Source: Rhodovastum sp963804495 (GTDB taxonomy: Bacteria; Pseudomonadota; Alphaproteobacteria; Acetobacterales; Acetobacteraceae). Taken from it: a DNA stretch of 64,000 nucleotides. A model generated the notes under the pieces. It did no database searches. It was not told the DNA's origin and worked only from the letters and a program-made list of their open reading frames with translations. Position numbers and translations under genes: made by a program. How positions within the stretch are numbered: the stretch's first letter is position 1; each line of letters begins with the position of its first letter. This document shows positions 15,586 through 24,769 of the stretch, piece after piece. Location: the NCBI GenBank assembly GCA_963804495.1, contig CAWDQN010000006.1, positions 4,968 to 68,967 on the forward strand. Reading direction: 5' to 3'.

Positions 15586-17967
15586 ATGAACGCACCGGTT
15601 CCGACCATCGTGCCGACCGCCGATGAGACCCGCAAATTCGCCCTGCTGCGCCAGGTCGAGCGCAAGCTGCTCTGGCTCTCGGCCTGGATGATCCACAACG
15701 CCAACCATGGCCGGCCGAACCGGGACGGGCTCAAGGTGGGCGGCCACCAGGCCTCCTGCGCCTCCTGCGTGTCCATCATGACGGCGCTGTATTTCGAAAT
15801 CCTGCGCCCGCAGGACCGGGTGGCGGTGAAGCCGCATGCCGGCCCGGTGTTCCACGCCATCAACGCCCTGTTCGGCCGCCAGCTGCGAGCGAAGATGGAA
15901 GGGTTGCGCCAGTTCGGCGGCGCGCAAGCCTACCCGAGCCGCACCAAGGACGGGCCGGAGGTGGATTTCTCCACCGGCTCGGTCGGCCTGGGCGTGGCGA
16001 TGACCAGTTTTTCCTCGCTGATCGCCGATTACGTGCGCCTGCACGCGCTGTCGCCCGCACCGCTGCCGCCCGGCCGCCACATCGCCATCGCCGGTGACGC
16101 CGAACTGGACGAGGGCAACATCTACGAGGCGCTGCTGGAGGGATGGAAGCACGACATCCGCAACGTCTGGTGGATCATCGACTACAACCGCCAGAGCCTG
16201 GATTCGGTGGTGCCGGACCGGCTGTTCGGCCGCATCGAGGGCCTGTTCCGCGACATGGGCTGGAACGTGGTGACGATGAAATACGGCCGCCGCCTGCAGG
16301 CCGCCTTCGCCCGCGAAGACGGCGAGGACCTGCGCCGCTGGATCGACGACTGCCCCAACAGCCTTTACTCGGCGCTGACCTTCCAGGGCGGGGCCGCCTG
16401 GCGGCAGGCGCTGCTGGCCGATCTCGGCCGCTCGCGCGGCGTGCGCGCCATCATCGACGCCCTGCTGGACGACGAACTGGCCGCCCTGATGACCAATCTC
16501 GGCGGCCACGACATCGAGTACCTGATTGAAACCCTGCGCGCCGCCGACGCGTCCGGCGACCAGCCCACCTGTTTCATCGCCTACACCATCAAGGGCATGG
16601 GCCTGCCCTTCGCCGGCCACAAAGACAACCACGCCGGGCTGATGAGCAAGGAGCAGATGGAGGGCTTCCGCGCCGCCCTCGGCATCCGGCCCGGCCATGA
16701 ATGGGATTTGTTCGAGGGCCTGGACGCCAGCGAGGCGGAGCTGCGCGGTTTTCTGGCAGGCGTGCCCTTCGCCACCACCCTCACCGATTCCGGCCGCGCG
16801 CTGACAGCTCCGGTGGTCGCGGTGCCGCCAACGCTGCCGCTGCCCCGGCACCCCGGCAAGAAAACCTCCACCCAGGCGGGCTTCGGCGACATCCTGGCCG
16901 AAATCGGCCGAGGCCAGGGGGAGATGAAGGACCTCGCCGCCCATATCCTCACCACCAGCCCCGACGTGACCGTCTCGACCAGCCTGGGCCCCTGGGTGAA
17001 CCGGCGCGGAGTGTTCGACCGGCACCTGCGCAACGACGTGTTCCGCGACGCCAAGCTGGCCAGCGCCCAGCGCTGGGGCATGACGCCGGAAGGCCAGCAC
17101 ATCGAGCTGGGCATCGCCGAGCAAAATTTGTTTCTGCTCCTCGGCGCCGCCGGGCTGGCCCCCGGCCTGCACGGCGCCCGGCTGCTGCCCATCGGCACCG
17201 TCTACGACCCCTTCGTCAACCGCGGCCTGGATGCGCTGATCTACGCCTGCTACCAGGATGCGCGGTTTCTGCTGGTCTCTACTCCCTCCGGCCTGTCGCT
17301 GGCGCCGGAAGGCGGGCAGCACCAGAGCATCAACACCCCGCTGCTGGGCATCAGCACCGACCGCCTGGCCAGCTACGAGCCGGCGCATGTCGATGAGCTG
17401 GCGATCCTGCTGCGCCACGCGTTCGTGCATATGCAGAAGCCGGACGGCTCGGCGGTCTGGCTGCGCCTGTCCACCCGCGCCATCGCCCAGCCGGTCCGCA
17501 CGCTGGATGCCGATGCGGTGATCGCCGGCGCCCACTGGGCGGCGCCCCCGGCGCCGGGGGCGCCCATCGCGCTCGCCTACCAGGGCCCGGTCGCGCCCGA
17601 GGCCGAATCGGCGTTCGCGGTGCTGCGCGCGGAGGTGCCGGGCGCGGGGCTGCTGGCCATCACCAGCCCCGACCGCCTGCACGCCGGCTGGCTCGCTGCG
17701 GCGCGGGCCCGCAGGGCCGGCGAACGCGGCGCGACCGCGCATATCGAACGCCTCCTGGCCCCGCTGGCGCCCGGCGCGGCGCTGGTGACGGTGCTGGACG
17801 GTCACCCGGCGAGCCACGCCTGGCTCGGCGCCGTGCGCGGCCATCGTGTGGTGCCGCTGGGCGTCGATCATTTCGGCCAAAGTGGCGATATTCCGGACCT
17901 GTACCGGGAATACGGGCTGGACGAGGATGCGATCCTCGATGCCTGCGCGCAGGGGTTGCTGGGGTAA
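15586..17967 (+). CDS. transketolase-like / pyruvate dehydrogenase E1 (AceE-like) protein
   Basis: 793 residues, thiamine-diphosphate dependent. The TPP motif is visible as GDAELDEGNIYEALLEGW...DYNRQSLD (about residues 169-205). Other AceE-like features are HQASCASCVSIMTALYFE, GHKDNHAGLMSKEQM, HIELGIAEQNLFLLLGAAGL (TPP-activating Glu) and APEGGQHQS. AceE proteins are usually near 890 residues and work with E2/E3 partners; none are encoded nearby, so the substrate is open. A GGAGG at 15579-15583 precedes the ATG closely. It follows the GST gene by 80 bases and a hairpin terminator follows. Confidence 0.85.
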   Translation: MNAPVPTIVPTADETRKFALLRQVERKLLWLSAWMIHNANHGRPNRDGLKVGGHQASCASCVSIMTALYFEILRPQDRVAVKPHAGPVFHAINALFGRQLRAKMEGLRQFGGAQAYPSRTKDGPEVDFSTGSVGLGVAMTSFSSLIADYVRLHALSPAPLPPGRHIAIAGDAELDEGNIYEALLEGWKHDIRNVWWIIDYNRQSLDSVVPDRLFGRIEGLFRDMGWNVVTMKYGRRLQAAFAREDGEDLRRWIDDCPNSLYSALTFQGGAAWRQALLADLGRSRGVRAIIDALLDDELAALMTNLGGHDIEYLIETLRAADASGDQPTCFIAYTIKGMGLPFAGHKDNHAGLMSKEQMEGFRAALGIRPGHEWDLFEGLDASEAELRGFLAGVPFATTLTDSGRALTAPVVAVPPTLPLPRHPGKKTSTQAGFGDILAEIGRGQGEMKDLAAHILTTSPDVTVSTSLGPWVNRRGVFDRHLRNDVFRDAKLASAQRWGMTPEGQHIELGIAEQNLFLLLGAAGLAPGLHGARLLPIGTVYDPFVNRGLDALIYACYQDARFLLVSTPSGLSLAPEGGQHQSINTPLLGISTDRLASYEPAHVDELAILLRHAFVHMQKPDGSAVWLRLSTRAIAQPVRTLDADAVIAGAHWAAPPAPGAPIALAYQGPVAPEAESAFAVLRAEVPGAGLLAITSPDRLHAGWLAAARARRAGERGATAHIERLLAPLAPGAALVTVLDGHPASHAWLGAVRGHRVVPLGVDHFGQSGDIPDLYREYGLDEDAILDACAQGLLG

Positions 17968-17978
17968 GGCAAGGAAGG

Positions 17979-18012
17979 CCAGGGGCTCTGCCCCTGGACC
18001 CCGCTACTTTTT
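17979..18012 (+). terminator. hairpin after the AceE-like gene, member of a dispersed repeat
   Basis: The 8-bp stem CCAGGGGC/GCCCCTGG with a TCT loop starts 12 bases past the stop and is followed 10 bases later by TTTTT. The same GGCCAGGG(G)CTCTGCCC core occurs at 48724-48740 and 48799-48812, so it is also an intergenic repeat unit. Confidence 0.5.
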
Positions 18013-18047
18013 GGCACTTCCCGCCGCGCCGGCACGCCGGGCGCCGC

Positions 18048-18150
18048 GCCCGCCGGACCCGATCCACAACCAACCCACAATCGACCCGCGTCCCACCGCA
18101 AGCCGCCGTCCCTGGTGGCTGCCGCCGCCCCGCCTGCGCTCCGGCTGATC
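18048..18150 (+). repeat. copy 2 of a ~95-bp dispersed repeat: 3' remnant of a hypothetical gene
   Basis: The plus strand encodes NQPTIDPRPTASRRPWWLPP and ends at PRLRSG-stop, matching the last 30 codons of the hypothetical gene at 227-838 on the opposite strand. No upstream part of that gene is present, so this looks like a decayed or partially copied 3' end. Confidence 0.7.
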
Positions 18151-18379
18151 CGGCCTCCTGCCAATCGGCCTGCAAATTCCCGCCCCCCGGCTCCGGGCGT
18201 CGTCCCCGCGCGCCCGGTCGCCCACCCTCCGATCCGCCTAAAAGCAAAACGAAGGAAGCTGGTGGGCGGAAAAGCGAAGCCTATTCCGCTGGCTTCAAAG
18301 GGCGCGCCCGCCCGGAGGTCTCTGCTTGGGAATCGTTCCATGTCGGCCCGGCATGCGGGCGGCGGTTCCCGTGGCGCGG
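18151..18379. other. intergenic, nothing further recognised
   Basis: GC-rich sequence between the repeat and the small membrane-protein gene. A short imperfect hairpin around GGCGGAAAAGCGAAGCCTAT (18268-18287) resembles the palindromic units seen near 1.07 kb. Confidence 0.3.
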
Positions 18380-18730
18380 CTACTCCTGCCAGAACCAGCG
18401 GGACGACCGTTCGTTGCCCTTGTAGAAGGTCTGATAGAGATATTCCGCACCGATCACGCCCAGCACGACGCCGAAAAGTTCGCCAATTTCGAGGCCCGGC
18501 GAGACCACCAGCAGGCCCGAGAGAATGCCGCCGCCCAGAAACAGCAGACGAGGCGGTTCCATATGGAAGATCTCGCTCATGCCCTCGATCGGCGCCTCGG
18601 CCACTGGAATCACCGCGCCGCTGGTCAGGTGACGCGGCGCGCTCAGCTGACCCGGCGCCGCCTGGGCGCTGCCCGCCAACCCGAACACCAGCGACAGGCT
18701 GAGACAGAAGCTCAAAACGACCTTGATCAT
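18380..18730 (-). CDS. hypothetical exported/membrane protein
   Basis: 116 residues. An N-terminal signal peptide (MIKVVLSFCLSLSLVFGLAG, then SAQAAPG with an AXA cleavage site) precedes a short polar region, then a hydrophobic stretch of two likely helices (LLFLGGGILSGLLVVSPGLE and ELFGVVLGVIGAEYLYQ). The tail is charged and aromatic (SSRWFWQE). No known family; proteins of this layout are common in Acetobacteraceae. It faces away from the next gene. Confidence 0.65.
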   Translation of the reverse strand: MIKVVLSFCLSLSLVFGLAGSAQAAPGQLSAPRHLTSGAVIPVAEAPIEGMSEIFHMEPPRLLFLGGGILSGLLVVSPGLEIGELFGVVLGVIGAEYLYQTFYKGNERSSRWFWQE

Positions 18731-18986
18731 ATCATTTCCCCGCGTTTTTCAAACTCGACAAGGCCAATGCCTGACGTCCTCAAGTCACCGGCAGATACAA
18801 ACGCCGATCCCCACCGGCGGCACTGCGAATAGACCACGCTTCCGCCCGGCCCGGGCCGAACCGGACCGGCAGCGCACGGTCCTGATCTACCGCTTTGACA
18901 ACGGACCCGCGTGCAGAGTCAACGGGGCACGGCTGACATTGTGCCGCTGGCACGCGCAACGATCCGCCCCTCATCCTGCCAAACGT
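18731..18986. other. intergenic, promoter side of the 18380-18730 gene
   Basis: About 255 bases; no gene recognised. It contains the upstream region of the small membrane protein and the 3' flank of murA. Confidence 0.3.
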
Positions 18987-20249
18987 TCATCCTGCCAAGC
19001 GTTCGATGTCGGCCCCGCAGGCGGCGAGCTTCTGTTCCACCAACTCGTAGCCACGGTCCAGGTGGTACACGCGGTTCACGATGGTCTCGCCCTCGGCCGC
19101 CAGCCCGGCCAGCACCAGGCTGACCGAGGCGCGCAGATCGGTCGCCATCACCGGCGCGCCGGACAGCGCCGGCACCCCGCGCACGATGGCCGAGGCGCCG
19201 TGCACATTGATGCGCGCGCCCATGCGGTTGAGCTCCGGCACATGCATGAACCGGTTCTCGAAAATGGTCTCGGTCACCATCGCCGCGCCGTCGGACACAC
19301 ACATCAGCGCCATGTACTGGGCCTGCATGTCGGTGGGAAAACCCGGATAGGGTTCGGTCATGACATCCGCCCCGTGCAGCCCGTTCAGCCGCTTGACCAT
19401 CAGCCCGCCGTCCTGTTCGGTCACCTCCACCCCGGCCTCGCGCAGCACCCGCACCAGCGCGCCGAGATGGTCGAGCCTGGCGTTGCGCAAATGGACCTCC
19501 CCGCCGGTGATGGCGGCCGCACAGGCATAGGTGCCGGTTTCGATCCGGTCGGGAATGATGGCATGGGTGGCGGCGTGCAGGCGCGGCACGCCGTCGATGG
19601 TCAGCCGGTCGGTGCCGATGCCCTCGATGCGCGCGCCCATCGCCACCAGGCAGTCGGCGAGGTCGGAGATTTCCGGCTCCCGGGCGGCGTTGGCCAGCAC
19701 CGTGCGGCCATCGGCGAGGCTGGCCGCCATCAGCAGGTTCTCGGTGGCACCGACGCTGGGGAAGGGGAACACGTAGGTGGCGCCGCGCAGCCCCTGCGGG
19801 GCGCTGGCCAGCACATAGCCGCCGTCGAGCCGGATGGTCGCTCCCATCGCCTCCAGGCCCTTCAGGTGCAGGTCGACCGGCCGGGTGCCGATGGCGCAGC
19901 CGCCCGGCAGGGACACCCGCGCCTCGCCCACGCGGGCCACCAGCGGGCCGAGCACAAGGACAGATGCGCGCATCTTGCGCACGATGTCGTACGGCGCCTC
20001 GGTGTTGGTGATGCCGCCGCCGATCGACAGCACCCGGCCATCGTTGGTGGGCCGGTCGACCGCCACCCCGTGCTGGGCGATCAGTGTCCCCATGGTCTCG
20101 ATATCGGCCAGCCGGGGAACATTGGTGAGGGTGAGACGTTCGTCGGTCAGCAGTCCGGCTGCCATGAGCGGCAGGCCGGCGTTTTTGGCGCCGCCGATGA
20201 CGATCTCGCCGGAAAGCGGCCTTCCGCCGCGGATGCAAATCTTGTCCAT
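18987..20249 (-). CDS. murA: UDP-N-acetylglucosamine 1-carboxyvinyltransferase
   Basis: 420 residues, the normal length. First committed step of peptidoglycan synthesis, transferring enolpyruvate from PEP to UDP-GlcNAc. The fosfomycin-target cysteine is Cys118 in PGGCAIGTRPVDLHL. The N-terminal GGRPLSGEIVIGGAKNAGLP, SYP-type loop TEPYPGFPTDMQAQ and C-terminal YHLDRGYELVEQKL are all present. It lies 18 bases downstream of dcd and is probably co-transcribed with it. Confidence 0.97.
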   Translation of the reverse strand: MDKICIRGGRPLSGEIVIGGAKNAGLPLMAAGLLTDERLTLTNVPRLADIETMGTLIAQHGVAVDRPTNDGRVLSIGGGITNTEAPYDIVRKMRASVLVLGPLVARVGEARVSLPGGCAIGTRPVDLHLKGLEAMGATIRLDGGYVLASAPQGLRGATYVFPFPSVGATENLLMAASLADGRTVLANAAREPEISDLADCLVAMGARIEGIGTDRLTIDGVPRLHAATHAIIPDRIETGTYACAAAITGGEVHLRNARLDHLGALVRVLREAGVEVTEQDGGLMVKRLNGLHGADVMTEPYPGFPTDMQAQYMALMCVSDGAAMVTETIFENRFMHVPELNRMGARINVHGASAIVRGVPALSGAPVMATDLRASVSLVLAGLAAEGETIVNRVYHLDRGYELVEQKLAACGADIERLAG

Positions 20250-20267
20250 CCGCCTATCTACCCAGCC

Positions 20268-20825
20268 TCAGCCGAGCCGGGGAAGCGAAACTCCGCGCTG
20301 TCCCTGGTACTTGCCGCGCTTGTCCGCATAGCTGGTCTCGCACGGCTCGTTGCCCTGGATGAAGAGGAACTGACAGATGCCTTCATGGGCGTAGATTTTC
20401 GCGGGCAGGGGGGTGGTGTTGCTGATTTCGATGGTCACCTGCCCCTCCCATTCCGGCTCCAGGGGGGTGACGTTCACGATGATGCCGCAGCGGGCGTAGG
20501 TGGACTTGCCGAGGCAGATCACCAGCACGTCGCGCGGAATGCGGAAGTATTCCTCCGTGTGCGCGAGGGCAAACGAGTTCGGCGGGATGATGCAGACCGG
20601 CCCGGTGCGGTCTACGAAGGAGGTGGGGTTGAAGGATTTCGGGTCGACGATGGCGGAATCGACGTTGGTGAACACCTTGAACTGGTCGGACACGCGGGCG
20701 TCGTAGCCGTAGCTGGACAGGCCGTAGCTGATCACGCCCTCGCGCTTCTGGGTCTCGACGAACGGCTCGATCATCGCGTGCTCATGCGCCATGCGGCGGA
20801 TCCAGCGGTCGGACATGACGGGCAT
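20268..20825 (-). CDS. dcd: dCTP deaminase
   Basis: 185 residues. Converts dCTP to dUTP for thymidylate synthesis. Conserved DRWIRRMAHEHAMIEPF, SYGLSSYGYDARVSDQF, GKSTYARCGIIVNVTPLEPEWEG (with the catalytic Glu) and ISNTTPLPAKIYAHEGICQ are visible. It starts 14 bases from the divergent neighbouring region and precedes murA on the same strand. Confidence 0.97.
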   Translation of the reverse strand: MPVMSDRWIRRMAHEHAMIEPFVETQKREGVISYGLSSYGYDARVSDQFKVFTNVDSAIVDPKSFNPTSFVDRTGPVCIIPPNSFALAHTEEYFRIPRDVLVICLGKSTYARCGIIVNVTPLEPEWEGQVTIEISNTTPLPAKIYAHEGICQFLFIQGNEPCETSYADKRGKYQGQRGVSLPRLG

Positions 20826-20926
20826 GGGCGCGTGCTCTCGTGACGAAGGACGGGGTCGATCCGCCGGGAACGGTTTCCGGCGCGGGCAGGCGTAACATCC
20901 GCGGCGTTGGTAAGACAGCCCCTGGC

Positions 20927-22070
20927 ATGCATGACATTCCCGCCCGCCCCCCGCGCGACCAGCGCCTCGACATCGTCCGGGGCTGGCTGCAGTTGTCCAT
21001 CTTCGCCACCCATGCCGGCGGCACCTTCATCGGCGGCTGGATGATCCATGCCGCCTGGGGGTTTTCCGACAGTTCCGAACTGTTCGTGTTCCTCTCCGGG
21101 TTCACCCTCGGCAGCGTGTTCGCCCGCCGCGCGGCCCGGGCGGGCTGGCGCGCCGGGGCGATCGACCTGCTGGTGCGCACCCGCCGGCTGTATCGCATGC
21201 ACCTGCTTGTCCTGCTGCTGTTTGGCGCCATGGTGGCGGCGGCGGGGGCCACCATCCTGCCCGGCGAGGCGGAGCGGCTGGGCTGGGATTTCCTTGCCGC
21301 CGATCCGGTGCGGGCGGTGCCGGGTCTGCTGACCATGCTCTACCAGCCAGAGTTCATGGGCATCCTGCCGGTGTTCGTGTGGTGCATGCTGCTGCTGCCC
21401 GGTTTCGCCGCGGCCCAGCGCCGGTGGGGCTGGGTGGCGTTGGTGCCGGCGGTGGCCTGCTACGCCGCGGTCTGGGCGTTCGGGCTGGCGATGCCCAGTT
21501 TGCAGCCGGGCGGGCGCATCCAGTTCAACCCCTTCGCCTGGCAAATCCTGTTCCTCGCCGGCGCCTGGCTCGGGCGGCGGGCGCTGTTACAGGGCGAGGC
21601 TCTGCCGTTCCGTGCCCGGTGGGCGCGGGCGGCGCTGTGGGCGGCCCTGACCGTGCTGGCGACGGGGTTGGTCATGCGGCTGACCTGGTACGGTTTTGTC
21701 CCCTGGCCGGCGCCCTTCGGAGAGGAGTACCTGGATCGAGGGCAAGGACAACCTGGCATTGCCGCGACTGCTGCACGCCTTGGCACTGGCCTTCGTGGTG
21801 GCAGCCCTGGTGCCCCGCGACGCACCCTGGATGCACCGCGCCCTGCCGCGGGCGGTGGCCCGGATCGGCCAGTACAGCCTCGAAGTGTTTTGTATGGGTT
21901 TGTTTCTCTCGTGGGCCGCGTCCGTGGTGTTTCGCCTCGTGCCGATGCACGGGCTGGCGTTTGCCCTGGAGGATTCGATGCTGATCGGCGCGGGGGCGGC
22001 GACACTGGCGCGGTTCGCAGCACTGCTGGACCGCCGCCGGGCGGCGCGGCGCATAACGGCCGCGGCCTGA
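20927..22070 (+). CDS. opgC: OpgC-family membrane acyltransferase, one frameshift
   Basis: About 380 residues when corrected, the usual OpgC length, with around ten hydrophobic helices. OpgC succinylates osmoregulated periplasmic glucans. RDQRLDIVRGWLQLSIFATH, GFSDSSELFVFLSGFTLG, RRLYRMHLLVLLLFGA, FNPFAWQILFLAGAWLG and, in the second frame, WIEGKDNLALPRLLHALALA, GQYSLEVFCMGLFLSW are family-like. The frames meet at about 21731 (GAGTAC-C-TGGATC): one base too many or two too few. I chose ATG 20927 because it begins just before the conserved core. It is divergent from dcd. Confidence 0.85.
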
Positions 22071-22085
22071 TCACAACGATCAGAG

Positions 22086-22172
22086 TGGTGCCCAGGAGAA
22101 GACTCGAACTTCCACGACCTTGCGGCCACAGGTACCTGAAACCTGCGCGTCTACCAATTCCGCCACCTGGGC
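22086..22172 (-). tRNA. tRNA-Leu (CAG)
   Basis: 87 nt class II tRNA on the minus strand with an encoded CCA. The acceptor stem GCCCAGG/CCTGGGC is closed by discriminator A; the D-arm contains GGCGGAATTGGTAGACGC. The anticodon stem CAGGT/ACCTG holds loop TTCAGGT (CAG), followed by a long variable arm and GTTCGAGTC in the T-arm. Confidence 0.96.
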
Positions 22173-22334
22173 AGGTGGGACCCCGATGGACCGGACCAGC
22201 GGGAGGCGCGCGATTTAGACCCCGGTCACCGGGGCGTCAACTGGCAAAACAGAAGGATGGCCGGCGAAGCCCTGGCCTTCCTTCCTTCGGCCGCCCTGGG
22301 CTACAAGCCCGCCGCCGCATCGAGGAACGTCAGA

Positions 22335-22808
22335 ATGCCCCCAATTCACTCTTGGCGCCGCCCGGCAAGCCGCTTGGCCGCGCTTGCCCTCGCCTGGCTG
22401 GGTGCCTGTTCGATGTTTCCGAAGCTGGCAACCCTCGATCAGGCCCGCGCAAGTCTCACCGGCATGAGCGAGTCCCAGGTCACCGCATGTCTGGGCGTCC
22501 CCGGCACCCGGCGTACCGCAGGCGACGGAACGGCGGTCTGGACCTACACCCAGGGGCTGAACGCCATGCGTTCCCCGCAGCCGGTCAGCGACCCCAGCCA
22601 GGCAAGCTTCGGCTACTCGCCGTTCGCCGGTCCTGTCGGCAGCCCGTCAATGGCCGCCGCGGTGGCGCCGCCGCCGCCGGCGAGTTGCATGCTCGTTCTG
22701 ACCTTCGGCAACGGCCTGGTGGCGGATGTCATGTACAGCGCCCCTGGTGGCGGTCCGCCAGCACAGCCGGAGGCGTGTGGGGCGCTTGCCGGGCGTTGCT
22801 TGCCGTAA
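22335..22808 (+). CDS. putative lipoprotein with a BamE/SmpA-like motif
   Basis: 157 residues from ATG 22335. The N-terminus has a signal peptide ending in a lipobox (ALAWLGAC), so it is probably lipidated at Cys24 or nearby. The segment ASLTGMSESQVTACLGVPGT followed by WTYTQGL resembles the small SmpA/BamE/OmlA fold, which is found in several outer-membrane lipoproteins. The region from 75 to 120 is Pro/Ala/Ser-rich. Role unknown; a structural outer-membrane function is only an inference. Confidence 0.7.
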   Translation: MPPIHSWRRPASRLAALALAWLGACSMFPKLATLDQARASLTGMSESQVTACLGVPGTRRTAGDGTAVWTYTQGLNAMRSPQPVSDPSQASFGYSPFAGPVGSPSMAAAVAPPPPASCMLVLTFGNGLVADVMYSAPGGGPPAQPEACGALAGRCLP

Positions 22809-22833
22809 CCGGCCGCGGGGCGGGAGATTCCGC

Positions 22834-23715
22834 CTACGCTTCCCGGTGCGCCGCCACGATTTCGCGCAGCTTCGCCGCGCCGGCGGCGCCCTTGGCCGCT
22901 TCTTTCCACAGCCCCTCGGCCACCCGCTGGTGGGCGGCGATCGCTTCGTCGGCGGCGGTGATCATCGCCACGCCGGTGGCGGTGCCCGGGACAGTGTCCG
23001 GCCGGAACGGGTTGATCGCCAGCGTGGCGCGGTCGCGGGCGCGCAGGATCTTGAAGTTGCTGGTCGGTTCGGTGCTGGTCAGCAGGCCGAACTGCAGCCC
23101 CATCGGCTCGGCTTCCATCAGGGCGGCGATGTTCAATGCCTCCGCCGCCGCCACCTGCCGGCTCTGCCGCCGCGCCCGCTCGGACAGCGCCGCCGCGCCG
23201 CCGACTCCGATGTCCAGGAACCGGGCCAGGCGAATGGCCGGGATCATGCAGATAATGGCCGGTTTGCGCCGCGCATAGAGTTTCTTGCGGGCCGCCAGGA
23301 TGCCCAGCGCCTGTTCGGCGTTGGCGCGTATCTGTCCCCGGTCGGCGCCCGCTTGCTCGCCGATATCTTCCAGCGCGCCGGCCAGCGCGGCGTCGTAGGC
23401 GTCGGAGGTGACCAGATACGACACCGGCCCGTCGACCTGCAGAATCTGGTCGGCTGTTTCCTCCACCTGGCGGATTCGCTCGAAATAGCCAACCGTCCGA
23501 TGGTAGTATTCAACCCCGATCCCCAGCAGCGAAAGCGGCGAAATCTTCAGCAATTCCGCCAGCCGCTTGATGGTGTCGAGCTTGATGACCTCGCCTTTTT
23601 CATAACGATACAGCGCCGCCCGCGATACGCCGAGGCGCGCGGCGATCTCTTCGGCCCGCAGCCCGGATTCGAGGCGGTAGGCCCGCAATTGCTGGCCGAT
23701 TTCGGTGAAGCGCAT
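22834..23715 (-). CDS. XRE-family transcriptional regulator with large C-terminal domain
   Basis: 293 residues from MRFTEIGQQLRAYRLESG. The N-terminal helix-turn-helix (about residues 5-60) has RAEEIAARLGVSRAALYRYE and KGEVIKLDTIKRLAELL. The long C-terminal part contains YFERIRQVEETADQILQVDG and later PEAEPMGLQFG-like segments of unknown ligand specificity. A longer frame begins at 23847, but its extra N-terminus is not HTH-like. It converges with the lipoprotein gene (26-base gap) and lies downstream of the isomerase gene on the same strand. Confidence 0.85.
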   Translation of the reverse strand: MRFTEIGQQLRAYRLESGLRAEEIAARLGVSRAALYRYEKGEVIKLDTIKRLAELLKISPLSLLGIGVEYYHRTVGYFERIRQVEETADQILQVDGPVSYLVTSDAYDAALAGALEDIGEQAGADRGQIRANAEQALGILAARKKLYARRKPAIICMIPAIRLARFLDIGVGGAAALSERARRQSRQVAAAEALNIAALMEAEPMGLQFGLLTSTEPTSNFKILRARDRATLAINPFRPDTVPGTATGVAMITAADEAIAAHQRVAEGLWKEAAKGAAGAAKLREIVAAHREA

Positions 23716-23890
23716 GAAGGCTCTGTCCAGGGGTGAACGCCTGTCCCGATCCGGGCGCCAGCGTCTCAGATTAGAGGGAACCGCAGTGTATTTGCGATTT
23801 GTCCGGAAATCCACGCAAATTAACGGTTTCCGACTGTGCCCTGTCACCGCTCCGCAACCCTGCGTAGCCGAAAATCCCCGGCGGTGCCGC

Positions 23891-24670
23891 TCAGACCTTG
23901 TATCTTTCGCGCCACGCCAGCCCCGTCAGCGTGTCGCCTTGCGGGCGGTACTCGCAGCCGATCCAGCCGCCATAGCCCAGCGCATCGATGCGGCCAAGCA
24001 CATACGCCCAGCCGATTTCCCCGGTGCCCGGCTCGTGGCGGCCCGGCACGTCGGCCAGTTGCATGTGGGCGATGATCGGCAGATGCGTCTCGATGCGCCG
24101 GGTGATGTCGCCCTCCGTCACCTGGCAGTGGTAGATGTCGAACAGCAGGCGCAGCCGGTCGGCGCCGATCGCCGTCACCATCGAAGCTGCCTGCGCCATG
24201 GTGTTCAAATGATACGCCGGTATGTCGCGATGGTTGATCGGCTCGATCACCAGCTTCACGCCCGCCGCCCGCGCCTGCTCGGCCGCCCAGGCCAGGTTCG
24301 CCGCAAACACCGCGGCCGCGGTGGCGAATGGCATCTCGGGCGCGGGAATGCCTGCCATGCAATGCAGCAGCCCGCAGTCCAGCACGGCCGCATACTCCAG
24401 CGCCCGCAGGACCGAGTCGCGGAATTCGGCCTGGCGGCCGGGCAGGGCGGCCAGGCCACGCTCGCCGCGGGTCCAATCGCCAGGGGGCATATTGAACAGC
24501 ACCGGCAGCAGCCCATTTGCGGTCAGCCGCGCTTTCAGCGCTGCGGCGGCGTGCTCGTAAGGGAACTGGAATTCCACCGCCGTAAACCCGGCGCGGGCGG
24601 CCGCATCGCACCGGTCGAGGAACCCGACCTCGTTGAACATCATCGACAGGTTGGCGGCCAGTCGCGGCAT
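23891..24670 (-). CDS. hydroxypyruvate isomerase-like / 2-oxo-tetronate isomerase (TIM barrel)
   Basis: 259 residues from MPRLAANLSMMFNEVGFLDR. An AP-endonuclease-2-type TIM barrel with the metal ligands suggested by VKLVIEPINHRDIPAYHL, LLFDIYHCQVTEGD, HMQLADVPGRHEPGTGEI and GWIGCEYRP. LLPVLFNMPPGDWTRGERGL is typical of the Hyi/OtnI group. Whether the substrate is hydroxypyruvate or a 2-oxo-tetronate phosphate cannot be decided: no kinase or aldolase partner lies next to it. It is divergent from the AI-2E-family gene. Confidence 0.85.
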   Translation of the reverse strand: MPRLAANLSMMFNEVGFLDRCDAAARAGFTAVEFQFPYEHAAAALKARLTANGLLPVLFNMPPGDWTRGERGLAALPGRQAEFRDSVLRALEYAAVLDCGLLHCMAGIPAPEMPFATAAAVFAANLAWAAEQARAAGVKLVIEPINHRDIPAYHLNTMAQAASMVTAIGADRLRLLFDIYHCQVTEGDITRRIETHLPIIAHMQLADVPGRHEPGTGEIGWAYVLGRIDALGYGGWIGCEYRPQGDTLTGLAWRERYKV

Positions 24671-24769
24671 ATATCCCCCCCAATACCGCGTGCACGCTAG
24701 CCGCCGGCGTGCGGCTTGGCCAGAGTGCGCCCCCACCTCGGAGCAACCTCATCTGATGCCCACCCGATC

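Noticed and set aside
15400..17880. An 826-codon minus-strand frame opposite the AceE-like gene
   Set aside because: Antisense shadow of a well-conserved enzyme; no family-like motif.
14743..17967. A single open frame of 1074 codons joining the GST start to the AceE-like enzyme
   Set aside because: The middle part is Arg/Pro-rich and not conserved. The fusion arises because a one-base shift moves the GST frame into the phase of the downstream gene, which has its own ATG and RBS.
18723..20843. A 706-codon plus-strand frame opposite murA and dcd
   Set aside because: Antisense shadow: His/Gly/Ala-rich without motifs, whereas murA and dcd are complete.
20840..23278. An 812-codon open frame from opgC through tRNA-Leu to the XRE gene
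   Set aside because: After about 21731 it reads shadow sequence; the true opgC C-terminus is in another frame and the frame crosses a tRNA on the other strand.
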